Shown here one piece after another: positions 26,020 to 34,344 of a stretch of 64,000 nucleotides of DNA. Within the stretch, counting starts at the first letter, position 1; the number at the start of each line of letters is the position of its first letter. The stretch comes from Salipaludibacillus sp047795645 (lineage in GTDB: Bacteria; Bacillota; Bacilli; Bacillales; Salisediminibacteriaceae). The notes beneath the pieces are model-generated. The model saw only the letters and a program-made list of their open reading frames with translations. It was not told the origin of the DNA and ran no database searches. The stretch covers positions 2,046,001 to 2,110,000 of the forward strand of contig NZ_CP181045.1 of NCBI RefSeq assembly GCF_047795645.1, in the 5' to 3' direction. The position numbers and the translations under genes were made by a program.

Positions 26020-26286
26020 TCAAATTATAAATACAATCGCTAACACGAATGAGAGCCCTCCTAATACAGCTATCTGTTTACTTGCTGTCGACGTATTACG
26101 TTTATATGTCCTCCAAATAAACAAATAAAAAACCAACATTAATGCCATGAACATAATGCCATCTACAATTGGATGAATGAATGTCCATTGCTCAGTTGAA
26201 TGTTGGTAAATCGAGAAATTCACTAAAATAGCTATACTCCAACCAAAGAAAATTCCAATACCAATCCATAACAATAATCGTTGCAT
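26020..26286 (-). CDS. Small membrane protein of unknown function
   Basis: An 88-aa protein with three hydrophobic segments (about residues 5-23, 40-60, 70-88). No family was recognised. ATG 26286 has AAAGGAGG six bases upstream, and the in-frame TTG two codons earlier is too close to that site. It lies 50 bp downstream of the thioredoxin-like gene on the same strand and could be the last gene of the bdbC transcript. Confidence 0.7.
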   Translation of the reverse strand: MQRLLLWIGIGIFFGWSIAILVNFSIYQHSTEQWTFIHPIVDGIMFMALMLVFYLFIWRTYKRNTSTASKQIAVLGGLSFVLAIVFII

Positions 26287-26338
26287 AAGCAACCTCCTTT
26301 CTATCTATTATCTATTTTTTAGATAAACTTCATACAAT

Positions 26339-26812
26339 CTAATTTCCTAAAACGATTTGATCAAAAACTTGCTCATAGGTTTCTTCATCATGTGGACCAA
26401 CCACCCGAGCATCTTCTTCACCATCTGCAAAATGAATAATAGTAGGAGTCCCTTCAATACCGAAGTCATTCCAACCTTTTTCAAATTCTAAAATATTATA
26501 CATTTTTAGGTCGATTCCCATTTCTTCAGCTTTTGGGACAACGATAGGAGATGCCTGATCACATAACTCGCACCTACCACTATAAAAATAAACCGTTACG
26601 TCTTCTTTGTTTTCAAGTTTTTCATCTAACTCATCAGGCAAAATAATGTTCTGATACAGTGGATCATCAAGCTGATCTATCGTTTCACTGTGCAATCTAT
26701 TTTTGCCAAAAGGATTTCCCTCCACCTGTTGCTTATTTTGAGAATTAGTGATAAACGCAATTGTAGCAAAAAGTATGACAACAATGCTGCCAAAGATAAT
26801 AACTTTTTTCAT
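26339..26812 (-). CDS. Membrane-anchored thioredoxin-like protein (CELC)
   Basis: A 157-aa protein with an N-terminal signal anchor (residues 3-23) and a thioredoxin fold outside the membrane: VTVYFYSGRCELCDQASPIV carries the active-site CxxC (CELC) and GIEGTPTIIHF the cis-Pro loop. It probably makes or shuffles disulfides in exported proteins. Its start lies 2 bp behind the bdbC stop, so the two are translationally coupled and the BdbC quinone reductase is the obvious electron partner. It is shorter than BdbD/DsbA proteins and lacks their helical insertion. Confidence 0.87.
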   Translation of the reverse strand: MKKVIIFGSIVVILFATIAFITNSQNKQQVEGNPFGKNRLHSETIDQLDDPLYQNIILPDELDEKLENKEDVTVYFYSGRCELCDQASPIVVPKAEEMGIDLKMYNILEFEKGWNDFGIEGTPTIIHFADGEEDARVVGPHDEETYEQVFDQIVLGN

Positions 26813-26814
26813 TT

Positions 26815-27249
26815 TCAATCGTCCCCTTTAGATATTCTAATAACCCAAAGCATTAATAATGATATACTCAAAAATGCTATAAAAGCTAAAAATGGGATGG
26901 TAATAAACCCAAGATGATTAACATATTCAACATTGCATGGAATGATTCCACATGATTCACCTATCGATGACAAAGACGAAATTTTCTGTAGCATATAGTG
27001 GTACAGAGAAAACCCCATACCAATTAGGGCAATCGGCAATGTATAAAAAGCTTGTCGGGCATCCTTTTTTATAGACGCTATTGCTAAGGTGATCGCTAAA
27101 GGGTACATAAAAATTCGTTGAACCCAGCAAAGTTCACATGGTACAAATAAACGAATTTCTGAAAAATATAAAGACCCTAATGTTGCTACCAAAGCGATGA
27201 CCCATGCCACAAGCATCGCGAATTCTACCTTTTGTTCTTTTGATTTCAA
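26815..27249 (-). CDS. bdbC: Disulfide bond formation protein (DsbB family)
   Basis: Four-TM thiol:quinone oxidoreductase of 144 aa. The two cysteine pairs of the family are present: CELCW in the first extracytoplasmic loop and CGIIPC in the second. It reoxidises a thioredoxin-like partner and passes electrons to quinone. TTG 27249 has GAGGG upstream and gives the usual BdbC length; the open frame extends further upstream without a ribosome site. The gene is first in an operon with the CELC thioredoxin-like gene. Repeat copy C lies upstream. Confidence 0.9.
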   Translation of the reverse strand: MKSKEQKVEFAMLVAWVIALVATLGSLYFSEIRLFVPCELCWVQRIFMYPLAITLAIASIKKDARQAFYTLPIALIGMGFSLYHYMLQKISSLSSIGESCGIIPCNVEYVNHLGFITIPFLAFIAFLSISLLMLWVIRISKGDD

Positions 27250-27393
27250 ACTTATCCCTCGTTTCTCTATGTATAGATGATTGAAAGTGCAACTCAAATA
27301 CTTTTCTTGCTTTTAGCTTTCATTTCCCATATTAAATATCCCCTACTAATGTACCGAAAGATGTGTTATTTTGCAAAGGAATTATTTCATCAA

Positions 27394-27493
27394 TTTATAC
27401 TTTATAAATATTTAACTACGCTAAAGGATTAAAGTATAAGATAAACTAAGGCTTTCGCCATGATGGAATTGGCGACAAGCCTAGTGTTTCTAA
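27394..27493 (-). repeat. Two-hairpin intergenic repeat, copy C (inverted)
   Basis: On the minus strand it begins TTAGAAACACTAGGCTTGTC and ends near TATTTATAAAGTATAAA. The first hairpin (AAACACTAGGCTTGTCGCCA with TGGCGAAAGCCTTAGTTT) is well formed, and arm differences relative to copy A are largely compensated. It lies about 80 bp behind the GGDEF-EAL gene and in the same sense as that gene. Confidence 0.75.
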
Positions 27494-27512
27494 TATAAAT
27501 GATTAAGATGAT

Positions 27513-27553
27513 AAAAGCCGAACCATTATGATGTGTGACAACATCTGGTTCGA
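27513..27553 (-). terminator. Terminator of the GGDEF-EAL gene
   Basis: CGAACCA...GATGT / ACATC...TGGTTCG two-part stem; on the minus strand it runs into GGCTTTT. Confidence 0.65.
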
Positions 27554-27572
27554 CCGATACAAAGATCTAATA

Positions 27573-29396
27573 TTATTGTAGGAAATTATTCGGCTCTTTA
27601 TCTTGCACAAAGCTCATGACATTCTCTGCCGGCATTGCTTTGCTGTATAAAAAACCTTGCATCTCATCACAACTTCGTTCATTAAGAAACATGACCATTT
27701 CAGCCGTTTCCACGCCTTCTGCAATGACGCGCATATTCATATTGTGAGCTAATTGAATAATTGAAGTGACAATCGCTTGATCATTTGCATTTTCAATTAC
27801 TTCGCGAATGAATGATTGATCAATTTTTAATGTATCAATCGGAAACTGCCGTAAATAACTGAGCGAACTATACCCTGTACCAAAATCATCTATCGAAATA
27901 GTCATCCCTAATTCTTTTAATCGTTCTAGGGTTTTAAAACACTCTTCTCTATTATACAACAAATCATTTTCTGTAATTTCCAAGTCCAAAAGTGTTGGAT
28001 CTACTCCTGATTTATTCAGTATATTTTTAACTTTACCAACAAAATCAGGTCGCTGAAATTGTTTAGGTGAAATATTAATCCCCATTCTCATCGCAAAACC
28101 TTTATCATGCCATTTTTTTGCTTGATAACACGCCTGTTCTAATACCCAATCACCTATCTGGTAAATTAAGCCTGAATCTTCTGCGATGGGGATAAATTCA
28201 CTAGGAGAAACGTCTCCTAATTTTTCATCATGCCATCGAAGCAATGCTTCTAGACCGATTACTTTATTTTCTTTCAAATCGATTTGAGGCTGATAAAAAA
28301 TTTTAAAAGTTTTCGTTTCAGCTGCTAACCTCAATCTTTGTTCAATCAAGAGTTTTTTATCATGGTTTGTTCTTAGGGAAGGATGGTAAAGTTTATAACC
28401 TCCTTTTCCTCTTTCTTTTGCAAACTGCATTGCAATTTCTGCCTGTTGCACTAACAGAGCAGCTGCTACCCCCGTTTCAGGATATAAAGCTATTCCAACC
28501 GTAGCAGTAATAAATAATTCATTTTCTTTCACTACAAACGGTGATTGAAAACGATTTAATATTTGTTCAGTAATCAACTCAATTTCCTCGTACTCAGTAA
28601 AGTTATTAATAATTATCGAAAATTCATCTCCCCCATAACGGTAAACAAACAAATTTTCGTTTTCAAATAAAATTAATTCATTTGCAATCTCTTCAATTAA
28701 TTTATCTCCTGTAAAATGACCTAACGTATCATTATAATATTTAAAACGATCAAGGTCGATAAATAAGAGCGCAGTATTCTCTTTTTCCGAACCAGAAGCG
28801 CTAGTCATTTTTTCAATATCTCTCTCGAACTGATTGCGATTCTTCAATCCAGTTAATACGTCAGCAGATACTAATTCTCTGATCGTCTCTTGCGCTTTTA
28901 TTATTGAAGTCACATCTTGATGAAGGATCAAACTAGCAATCTTTTGATCTAAATGAAATAACGGAAACACCCGCGTTCTTAATACGATTAATTTACCTAT
29001 CTCTTTTTTACTGTGACTTAATTCTAGATCAGCTACTATATTAGTATTAAAAGCAGTAGTTAATGAATCAAGATCGCATGAGCTTATCCCGTTCAAATCA
29101 AGTAGTTCAACATATTTTTTCCCGATTAATTCATTCCGCTTGTATTGAACCATCTTGTTATAACCTTCACTTGAATAGACAATTTTCTCCTCTTGATCAA
29201 TAACAACAACTAAAGAAACCTCTTCCAACGCACCTTTAAAAACATCAATCAAAGATGCAATAAACAAAGGATCTTCTTTGCAAGAATTTTCTTTCGATGT
29301 TAAATCGCAAATTTCCTTTAACCATAGAGGAGTTGATAACCTCTCATTCTTAATTGTTTTTCTAACAACTTCCTTGTTGTTTGATGATTTACTCAT
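27573..29396 (-). CDS. PAS-GGDEF-EAL protein (c-di-GMP metabolism)
   Basis: A 607-aa cytoplasmic protein. After a 40-residue head comes a PAS domain (about 45-165; VVVIDQEEKIVYSSEGYNKM), then GGDEF (about 175-335) with an intact YRYGGDEF and no clear upstream RxxD inhibitory site, then EAL (about 350-595) with intact EALLRW, NISPKQF, DLEITEN, DDFGTGYSSL, KIDQSF and AEGVET. Both catalytic signatures look active, so the protein could make or degrade c-di-GMP depending on its PAS input. ATG has AGGAGG six bases upstream. It is monocistronic. Confidence 0.92.
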   Translation of the reverse strand: MSKSSNNKEVVRKTIKNERLSTPLWLKEICDLTSKENSCKEDPLFIASLIDVFKGALEEVSLVVVIDQEEKIVYSSEGYNKMVQYKRNELIGKKYVELLDLNGISSCDLDSLTTAFNTNIVADLELSHSKKEIGKLIVLRTRVFPLFHLDQKIASLILHQDVTSIIKAQETIRELVSADVLTGLKNRNQFERDIEKMTSASGSEKENTALLFIDLDRFKYYNDTLGHFTGDKLIEEIANELILFENENLFVYRYGGDEFSIIINNFTEYEEIELITEQILNRFQSPFVVKENELFITATVGIALYPETGVAAALLVQQAEIAMQFAKERGKGGYKLYHPSLRTNHDKKLLIEQRLRLAAETKTFKIFYQPQIDLKENKVIGLEALLRWHDEKLGDVSPSEFIPIAEDSGLIYQIGDWVLEQACYQAKKWHDKGFAMRMGINISPKQFQRPDFVGKVKNILNKSGVDPTLLDLEITENDLLYNREECFKTLERLKELGMTISIDDFGTGYSSLSYLRQFPIDTLKIDQSFIREVIENANDQAIVTSIIQLAHNMNMRVIAEGVETAEMVMFLNERSCDEMQGFLYSKAMPAENVMSFVQDKEPNNFLQ

Positions 29397-29632
29397 CTCG
29401 TGCCTCCTAGAGTTAAAACTTAAATAAAGAACTGTCTCTAACTTGTAACAAGCGTTTCCTTAATAGCTATAATATCAGTTCATTACATCTTATGACGAAT
29501 AACTATTTTCATCAAGGTTTTTATATAGATTTGTCATAAATGGACGTCGCAAATAATTAATAAATTCGCCATCCTATGTCCACAGGTGACAGAATGAATC
29601 CTCGCTTAATTAGATTATAATATAATAAAAGT

Positions 29633-29644
29633 CCCAATATTGGG
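29633..29644. promoter_or_regulatory. Palindrome CCCAATATTGGG in a promoter-like region
   Basis: A perfect 12-bp palindrome lies 7 bp behind overlapping TATAAT boxes (29616-29626) and 80 bp upstream of the small thioredoxin-fold gene. It may be an operator. Otherwise the 29397-29724 gap shows nothing recognised. Confidence 0.35.
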
Positions 29645-29724
29645 TTTACTGAATAACTCGTGTCTTTGAAAGTGCTTTTTTATTAGAATTTGTCTTTAAT
29701 TTTCTTTTGGATGAGGTGAGAAAG

Positions 29725-29952
29725 ATGATTATAAAATTATATATAACCTCTAATATCAATGGCAAAACGTTTGAGAAAAGAGTGTCGGATGTCGTTAAAG
29801 AGCTAGGAATAGATGCAAATATAGTCATTATAAACCGATCTCCAATACCTCCTGATAAAGTTATCTTCACCCCTGCCTTATATGTAAATGATCAACTCGT
29901 TTCTAGTGGAAAAGTTCTGTCAAAAGAGGAAATCACCCATTTTTTCATGTGA
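29725..29952 (+). CDS. Small thioredoxin-fold protein without cysteines
   Basis: A 75-aa protein whose pattern (beta: IIKLYITS; helix: KTFEKRVSDVVKELGI; beta: ANIVIINR; cis-Pro-like FTPALYVND; QLVSSGKVLSKEEI) follows that of small redox-active thioredoxin/glutaredoxin domains. The place of the CxxC reads TSNINGK and the protein has no cysteine at all. It is therefore not a thiol oxidoreductase and may be a binding domain. ATG 29725 has GAGGTGA upstream. Fold assignment is by eye. Confidence 0.7.
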   Translation: MIIKLYITSNINGKTFEKRVSDVVKELGIDANIVIINRSPIPPDKVIFTPALYVNDQLVSSGKVLSKEEITHFFM

Positions 29953-30015
29953 GTAGTTTGTTTGACAATCAATATGGGTATATTATGGAAAAATAACTAA
30001 ACTGGAGGGGACATG

Positions 30016-30231
30016 ATGGAAATTGCTGAATTAAATGATGGTTTTTTTGAATCAATCGGATATGATGCAACAGCAAGACAACTTCACGTCCGATTTGCTA
30101 ATGGCGACTATATTATCTATTCAGAAGTCACTCAGATGGACTATGTTGGTTTGATGTCTAGTAAGCATATGAAGAGTTTTTTTGAAGATAAAATAATCCC
30201 TAGATTTCCTACTAGAAAAGTTAATGAATAA
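30016..30231 (+). CDS. KTSC-domain protein
   Basis: A 71-aa single-domain protein matching the KTSC family (named after the lysyl-tRNA synthetase C-terminal region): ESIGYDATARQLHVRFANGD, then IYSEVTQMDYVGLMSSKHMK. The family is small, widespread and of unknown function. The second of two adjacent ATGs (30016) has the better distance to GGAGG. A terminator follows, so it is monocistronic. Confidence 0.85.
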   Translation: MEIAELNDGFFESIGYDATARQLHVRFANGDYIIYSEVTQMDYVGLMSSKHMKSFFEDKIIPRFPTRKVNE

Positions 30232-30238
30232 TTTTGTG

Positions 30239-30271
30239 AGGACAAGGCTTTTAGTAAAGCTTTGTCCTTTA
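30239..30271 (+). terminator. Terminator of the KTSC gene
   Basis: AGGACAAGGCTTT pairs with AAAGCTTTGTCCT around TAGT, followed by TTA. Confidence 0.75.
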
Positions 30272-30391
30272 TGAATTGTATTGAATTGCTGTGATTTGTC
30301 ATTTAATCCTCCGATAATAAAGATGGTGCAGCACAGGAGATTTGGATACAATAGAAAGTGAAATGTGAAACTAATCTTAGGAGGGATCTGT

Positions 30392-31513
30392 ATGAAGATT
30401 GGAGTACCTAAAGAAATTAAAAACAATGAGAATCGTGTAGCACTCACTCCCGCTGGTGTGCTCACATTAAATCAATCGGGACACGAAATTATCATCGAAA
30501 CAACTGCTGGAGTTGGCAGTGGTTTCACTGATGAAGATTACCTTTCTGCAGGCGCTGAAATTTATACAAATCCTCATTCACTTTGGTCTGAAGTTGACAT
30601 GATCATGAAGGTAAAAGAACCCTTGCCGTCTGAATACAATTTCTTTAGTAATGGTCTCATTTTATTTACATACTTACATTTAGCTGCTGTTCCTGATCTT
30701 GCAAAGGCCTTAACTCAAAAAGGTGTAATTGCAATAGCTTACGAAACAGTAGAAGTAAACCACACCCTTCCACTTCTCACACCTATGAGTGAAGTCGCTG
30801 GACGAATGGCTTCACAAATTGGCGCCCAATTCCTAGAAAAACCGAATGGAGGAAGTGGCGTTTTGCTATCGGGTATTCCTGGGGTTAAACGTGGAAAAGT
30901 GACAGTAATTGGTGGCGGTGTTGTTGGTACAAATGCTGCAAAAATTGCAATGGGATTAGGGGCTGACGTAACAATTATCGACTTAAGTCCTGAAAGACTA
31001 CGACAGTTAGATGATATTTTCGGAGTAGAAATAAATACATTGATGAGTAATCCATTAAATATTGCTTTGGCTGTGAAGGAATCAGACCTTGTAATCGGAG
31101 CAGTCTTAATTCCAGGTGCAAAGGCACCTAAGTTGGTTACGGAAGCAATGGTCAAAGACATGAAACAAGGGTCTGTGATTGTAGATGTAGCTATTGATCA
31201 AGGTGGTATCGTAGAGACGATTGACCATATAACGACACATGATGATCCTATTTATAAGAGACATGGAGTTGTTCATTATGCTGTCGCTAACATGCCTGGC
31301 GCAGTGCCAAGGACATCGACAATTGGATTGACGAACGTGACAGTTCCTTATGCACTTCAAATCGCGAATCAAGGCTTAAATCAAGCTTTAAAAAATAAGC
31401 CTGCTTTAGTTAAAGGAATTAACACCGCAAACGGGCACATTACTTATAGCGCCGTTGCACGTGATCTAGGATATGAGTATGTGCCAGTAGAACAAGCGCT
31501 AAAAATTAATTAA
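30392..31513 (+). CDS. ald: Alanine dehydrogenase
   Basis: NAD-dependent L-alanine dehydrogenase of 373 aa, which converts alanine reversibly to pyruvate and ammonia and is important for alanine use and sporulation in Bacillus. Hallmarks: MKIGVPKEIKNNENRVALTP (substrate Arg15), KVKEPLPSEY (Lys75 region), FTYLHLA (His96), and the NAD-binding VTVIGGGVVGTNAAKIAMGLGADVTI with GxGxxG-type loop. ATG 30392 has GGAGGG upstream. It is monocistronic; no ald regulator is adjacent. Confidence 0.97.
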   Translation: MKIGVPKEIKNNENRVALTPAGVLTLNQSGHEIIIETTAGVGSGFTDEDYLSAGAEIYTNPHSLWSEVDMIMKVKEPLPSEYNFFSNGLILFTYLHLAAVPDLAKALTQKGVIAIAYETVEVNHTLPLLTPMSEVAGRMASQIGAQFLEKPNGGSGVLLSGIPGVKRGKVTVIGGGVVGTNAAKIAMGLGADVTIIDLSPERLRQLDDIFGVEINTLMSNPLNIALAVKESDLVIGAVLIPGAKAPKLVTEAMVKDMKQGSVIVDVAIDQGGIVETIDHITTHDDPIYKRHGVVHYAVANMPGAVPRTSTIGLTNVTVPYALQIANQGLNQALKNKPALVKGINTANGHITYSAVARDLGYEYVPVEQALKIN

Positions 31514-31546
31514 ATTAGTCATATTTGCATTTCATACTCAGGAAAA

Positions 31547-31906
31547 TTAGATGAGATAACCGAAATAAAGGACAAGTAAAAGTGAAATAATAAATTGTAT
31601 CCATAAAAATATGGAAGATTTCATTGTAAGTTCCTTTTTGGCCATCCTTGTCGATATCATTTCCATGACATAGATGAGCCAAATCGCAAATAAGCCTTTT
31701 AGAATTGAGCCCCACCAGATATTTTTCACAACTAAAGCAAAGCCACTAATAAGTACTAGTATGTAAAAGCCGCGTAAGGACATTTGAACAATTCTAGCAA
31801 GTCTTACCTTCCCACTCTTTAGAATAATTACTGTCAATACGAATAAGACCATCGTAATAAACCAGAACAGTGCATGTGAATGTAAATATATATCATATTG
31901 ACCCAT
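31547..31906 (-). CDS. YisL-family (UPF0344) membrane protein
   Basis: A 119-aa protein with four membrane segments. The start YDIYLHSHALFWFITMVLF (histidines before TM1) and the LRGFYILVLISGFALV and IWLIYVMEM segments fit the YisL/UPF0344 family of Bacillus. Function unknown. AGGAGAGG precedes the ATG. It is convergent with ald, with 33 bp between the stops. Confidence 0.8.
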   Translation of the reverse strand: MGQYDIYLHSHALFWFITMVLFVLTVIILKSGKVRLARIVQMSLRGFYILVLISGFALVVKNIWWGSILKGLFAIWLIYVMEMISTRMAKKELTMKSSIFLWIQFIISLLLVLYFGYLI

Positions 31907-31979
31907 ATTATCCTCTCCTAAAACATCTCATTGCCTTTTAGTATATCGGATAATTAAGGTTATGCAAACTTTCCTATGT

Positions 31980-32008
31980 AAAAAAACGTCTAAATAATTA
32001 GACGTTTA
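31980..32008 (-). terminator. Terminator of the pst-phoU operon
   Basis: AAACGTCTAA / TTAGACGTTT stem; on the minus strand it is followed by TTTTTTT. Confidence 0.8.
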
Positions 32009-32019
32009 ACAATCAGTTT

Positions 32020-32781
32020 TTATTTTATTTTTTCAGCAATCGTAGGTATATCTTTCATTATATATCCGACATTACGAACTGTTTTTATGTATTGGGGATT
32101 CCGGTTGTTTGGCTCAATTTTCTGTCTAATTCGGCTAATAAACACATCAATTATTCGTTCGTCCAAAGGATGATCACTAGATAACACGTCGAGTAAATGA
32201 TTTCTCGAGAAAGCTTTCCCTTTATTTTTAAGCAGGTATGCAATTAGTTCAAACTCTTTACGAGTAAAGTCAACCAATTCATTTCTCATATATACAGAAA
32301 AATGGTCTGGATTCAGAGAAAGTTCCCCATTACTTAATAGTTGAGGAGATGGTTGATCATCCTCGAAGACTAGTTGATTTGGTTCATTACAACACAAACT
32401 GCCTCTTCGAATGATCGATTTGATTCGAGCTACTAATTCTTTCATCCTCACAGGTTTCACCATGTAATCATCTGCACCTAATTCCAATCCTAATACCGCA
32501 TCTAACTCATCAATGTAATTGGAAATCAAAATAACTGGGGTCCAGTTTGAGTAGGACTGCCTTAATTCTCTGCAAAGGTCCAAACCCGATAACTTAGGTA
32601 GCTCTAATTCAGTAACAATGGCATCTGGCTTTAATGACAGGGCCATTTTCATCGCTTCTTGGCCATTATCTACCGTCCACGTCTCGATTCCACTAGTTTT
32701 AAATGTCTTTTCCATTAACAAGCGTAATTCCAAATCATTGACAGCAATTAATACGGATGGCATAAATTTTTGCTCAATCAT
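32020..32781 (-). CDS. Atypical OmpR-family response regulator (Asp-to-Glu receiver)
   Basis: A 253-aa protein with an N-terminal receiver (about 8-125) and a C-terminal winged helix (about 150-243; DFTRKEFELIAYLLKNKGKA, DVFISRIRQKIEP, TVRNVGYI). In the receiver the phosphorylated Asp is replaced by Glu58 (VTELELPKLSG), and the N-terminal acidic pair reads Asn15-Asp16; Lys109 (VKPV) is kept. The protein cannot be phosphorylated in the normal way and may act constitutively. It lies 26 bp behind phoU as the last gene of the pst operon, with no histidine kinase nearby, so a role in phosphate control is inferred. Confidence 0.88.
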   Translation of the reverse strand: MIEQKFMPSVLIAVNDLELRLLMEKTFKTSGIETWTVDNGQEAMKMALSLKPDAIVTELELPKLSGLDLCRELRQSYSNWTPVILISNYIDELDAVLGLELGADDYMVKPVRMKELVARIKSIIRRGSLCCNEPNQLVFEDDQPSPQLLSNGELSLNPDHFSVYMRNELVDFTRKEFELIAYLLKNKGKAFSRNHLLDVLSSDHPLDERIIDVFISRIRQKIEPNNRNPQYIKTVRNVGYIMKDIPTIAEKIK

Positions 32782-32807
32782 GAAATCACAACTTTCCGCA
32801 CTTTTTC

Positions 32808-33464
32808 TTAGTTCAAATCAAATCTTTGTCCATTTACCTCATAGATAATCCACTCGGCGATGTTTGTACAATAATCAGCTATTCTCTCGATATAACGGGA
32901 AATATAGGCCATTTGTATTACCCACTCGCTGGTTTCTTGCTCTTTCACAACGACATTAAAAATAGATTTGACAAAATTACCGTATGCTTCATCAACTTCA
33001 TCATCCGTGTTTGCAATGTGTTGTGCTTCAAGAACATTTGATTGATTATATGCTTTTAGTACCTCTTTCAACATGATCTTTGTTTTAGTGGCCATCTCCA
33101 TTAAATTCGGCTGATGATTTTGTAGATGTTCCGATGATTCCAATCGTTTTGCTGCTTTAGACATATCTACGGCTAAATCTCCCACTCTTTCTAAATCACT
33201 TGAAATTTTCAAAGCTACGATAATTTTCCGTAAATCTGAAGCAACAGGCTGTTGTTTAGCAATTAGTAAGGTAGCCTTTTCATTAATTTCTAGTTCCAAA
33301 TCATTTACTGCTTTATCATGTGCTATTACACTATCAAACTTAGCGTAGTCCTCATGTTCCATTCCATGAAGAACTTCTTCAAAAGCTTTTCCGACCATTT
33401 CGCCTAATAACATTATCTCTTGTTTTAATTCAGCTAACTCAATTAAAAATCCTTCACGCATCAT
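32808..33464 (-). CDS. phoU: Phosphate-specific transport accessory protein PhoU
   Basis: A 218-aa all-helical protein made of two PhoU repeats; conserved acidic metal-binding stretches are VALKISSDLERVGDLAVDMS and MAYISRYIERIADYCTNIAE. It links the PstSCAB transporter to the PhoR kinase and represses the Pho response when phosphate is ample. Of the in-frame starts, ATG 33464 has AGAGG seven bases upstream and gives the normal length. It follows pstB by 16 bp. Confidence 0.95.
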   Translation of the reverse strand: MMREGFLIELAELKQEIMLLGEMVGKAFEEVLHGMEHEDYAKFDSVIAHDKAVNDLELEINEKATLLIAKQQPVASDLRKIIVALKISSDLERVGDLAVDMSKAAKRLESSEHLQNHQPNLMEMATKTKIMLKEVLKAYNQSNVLEAQHIANTDDEVDEAYGNFVKSIFNVVVKEQETSEWVIQMAYISRYIERIADYCTNIAEWIIYEVNGQRFDLN

Positions 33465-33480
33465 CTTATAACCTCTCCTC

Positions 33481-34320
33481 TTAGCCGAATCTTCCTGTAA
33501 TATAATCTTCCGTCCGTTTGTCACTTGGGTTTGAAAAAATCACATCTGTTTGATCATATTCAACCACTTCTCCATTAAGAAAGAAAGCTGTCTTGTCTGA
33601 AATCCTTGCTGCTTGTTGCATGTTGTGAGTCACAATAATAATCGAATATTTTTCCTTTAGTTCTTTTATTAACTCTTCAATTTTCAAAGTTGATTTAGGG
33701 TCTAATGCAGACGTAGGTTCATCCATTAAAATCACTTCAGGTTCAACAGCTAAACAACGAGCAATACAAAGACGCTGTTGTTGTCCGCCCGATAGGCTGT
33801 ATGCATTTTCGGACAACCTATCTTTTACTTCCTCCCAAAGAGCTGCTCCTTTTAAGCTTTTTTCAACAATATCATTTAAGATCTTTTTATTCTTTATCCC
33901 GTGAATTTTAGGTCCATAAACAACATTTTCATAAATAGATTTAGGGAATGGATTGGGTTTTTGAAAGACCATGCCTACTTGCGTTCTTAGATTTTCTACT
34001 GGAAATTTCGAATTAAAAATATTGTTTGATTTGTAATTAATTTCTCCAACAATTTTAACAGTCGAAACCATCTCAACCATTCGATTCAATGTTTTAATAA
34101 AGGTGGACTTTCCACAACCTGAAGGGCCGATGATCGCTGTCACCTTTTTAGTTTCGAACTGCAAATCAATGTTTTTTAATGCCTGCTCTTTTCCATACCA
34201 TAAATTTAATTTATTTACTGAATATACGTAATTTTTAGAGTCAGATAACTGTGAATCTGTATTTGAATTTTTTGATACTGAAGTGTGACCAGTTTTTATT
34301 TCGTTAGCTACCGCCATCAT
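33481..34320 (-). CDS. pstB: Phosphate ABC transporter ATP-binding protein
   Basis: ATPase subunit of the high-affinity phosphate transporter, 279 aa. It has Walker A GPSGCGKST, the Q-loop VGMVFQKPNPFP typical of PstB, the signature LSGGQQQRL, Walker B VILMDEPTSALD and the switch His in IIVTHN. About 30 extra N-terminal residues (Ser/Asn-rich) precede the domain. AAGGAG lies upstream of a double ATG. Fourth gene of pstSCAB-phoU. Confidence 0.97.
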   Translation of the reverse strand: MMAVANEIKTGHTSVSKNSNTDSQLSDSKNYVYSVNKLNLWYGKEQALKNIDLQFETKKVTAIIGPSGCGKSTFIKTLNRMVEMVSTVKIVGEINYKSNNIFNSKFPVENLRTQVGMVFQKPNPFPKSIYENVVYGPKIHGIKNKKILNDIVEKSLKGAALWEEVKDRLSENAYSLSGGQQQRLCIARCLAVEPEVILMDEPTSALDPKSTLKIEELIKELKEKYSIIIVTHNMQQAARISDKTAFFLNGEVVEYDQTDVIFSNPSDKRTEDYITGRFG

Positions 34321-34344
34321 ATATCTCTCCTTCTTTACAATTGT

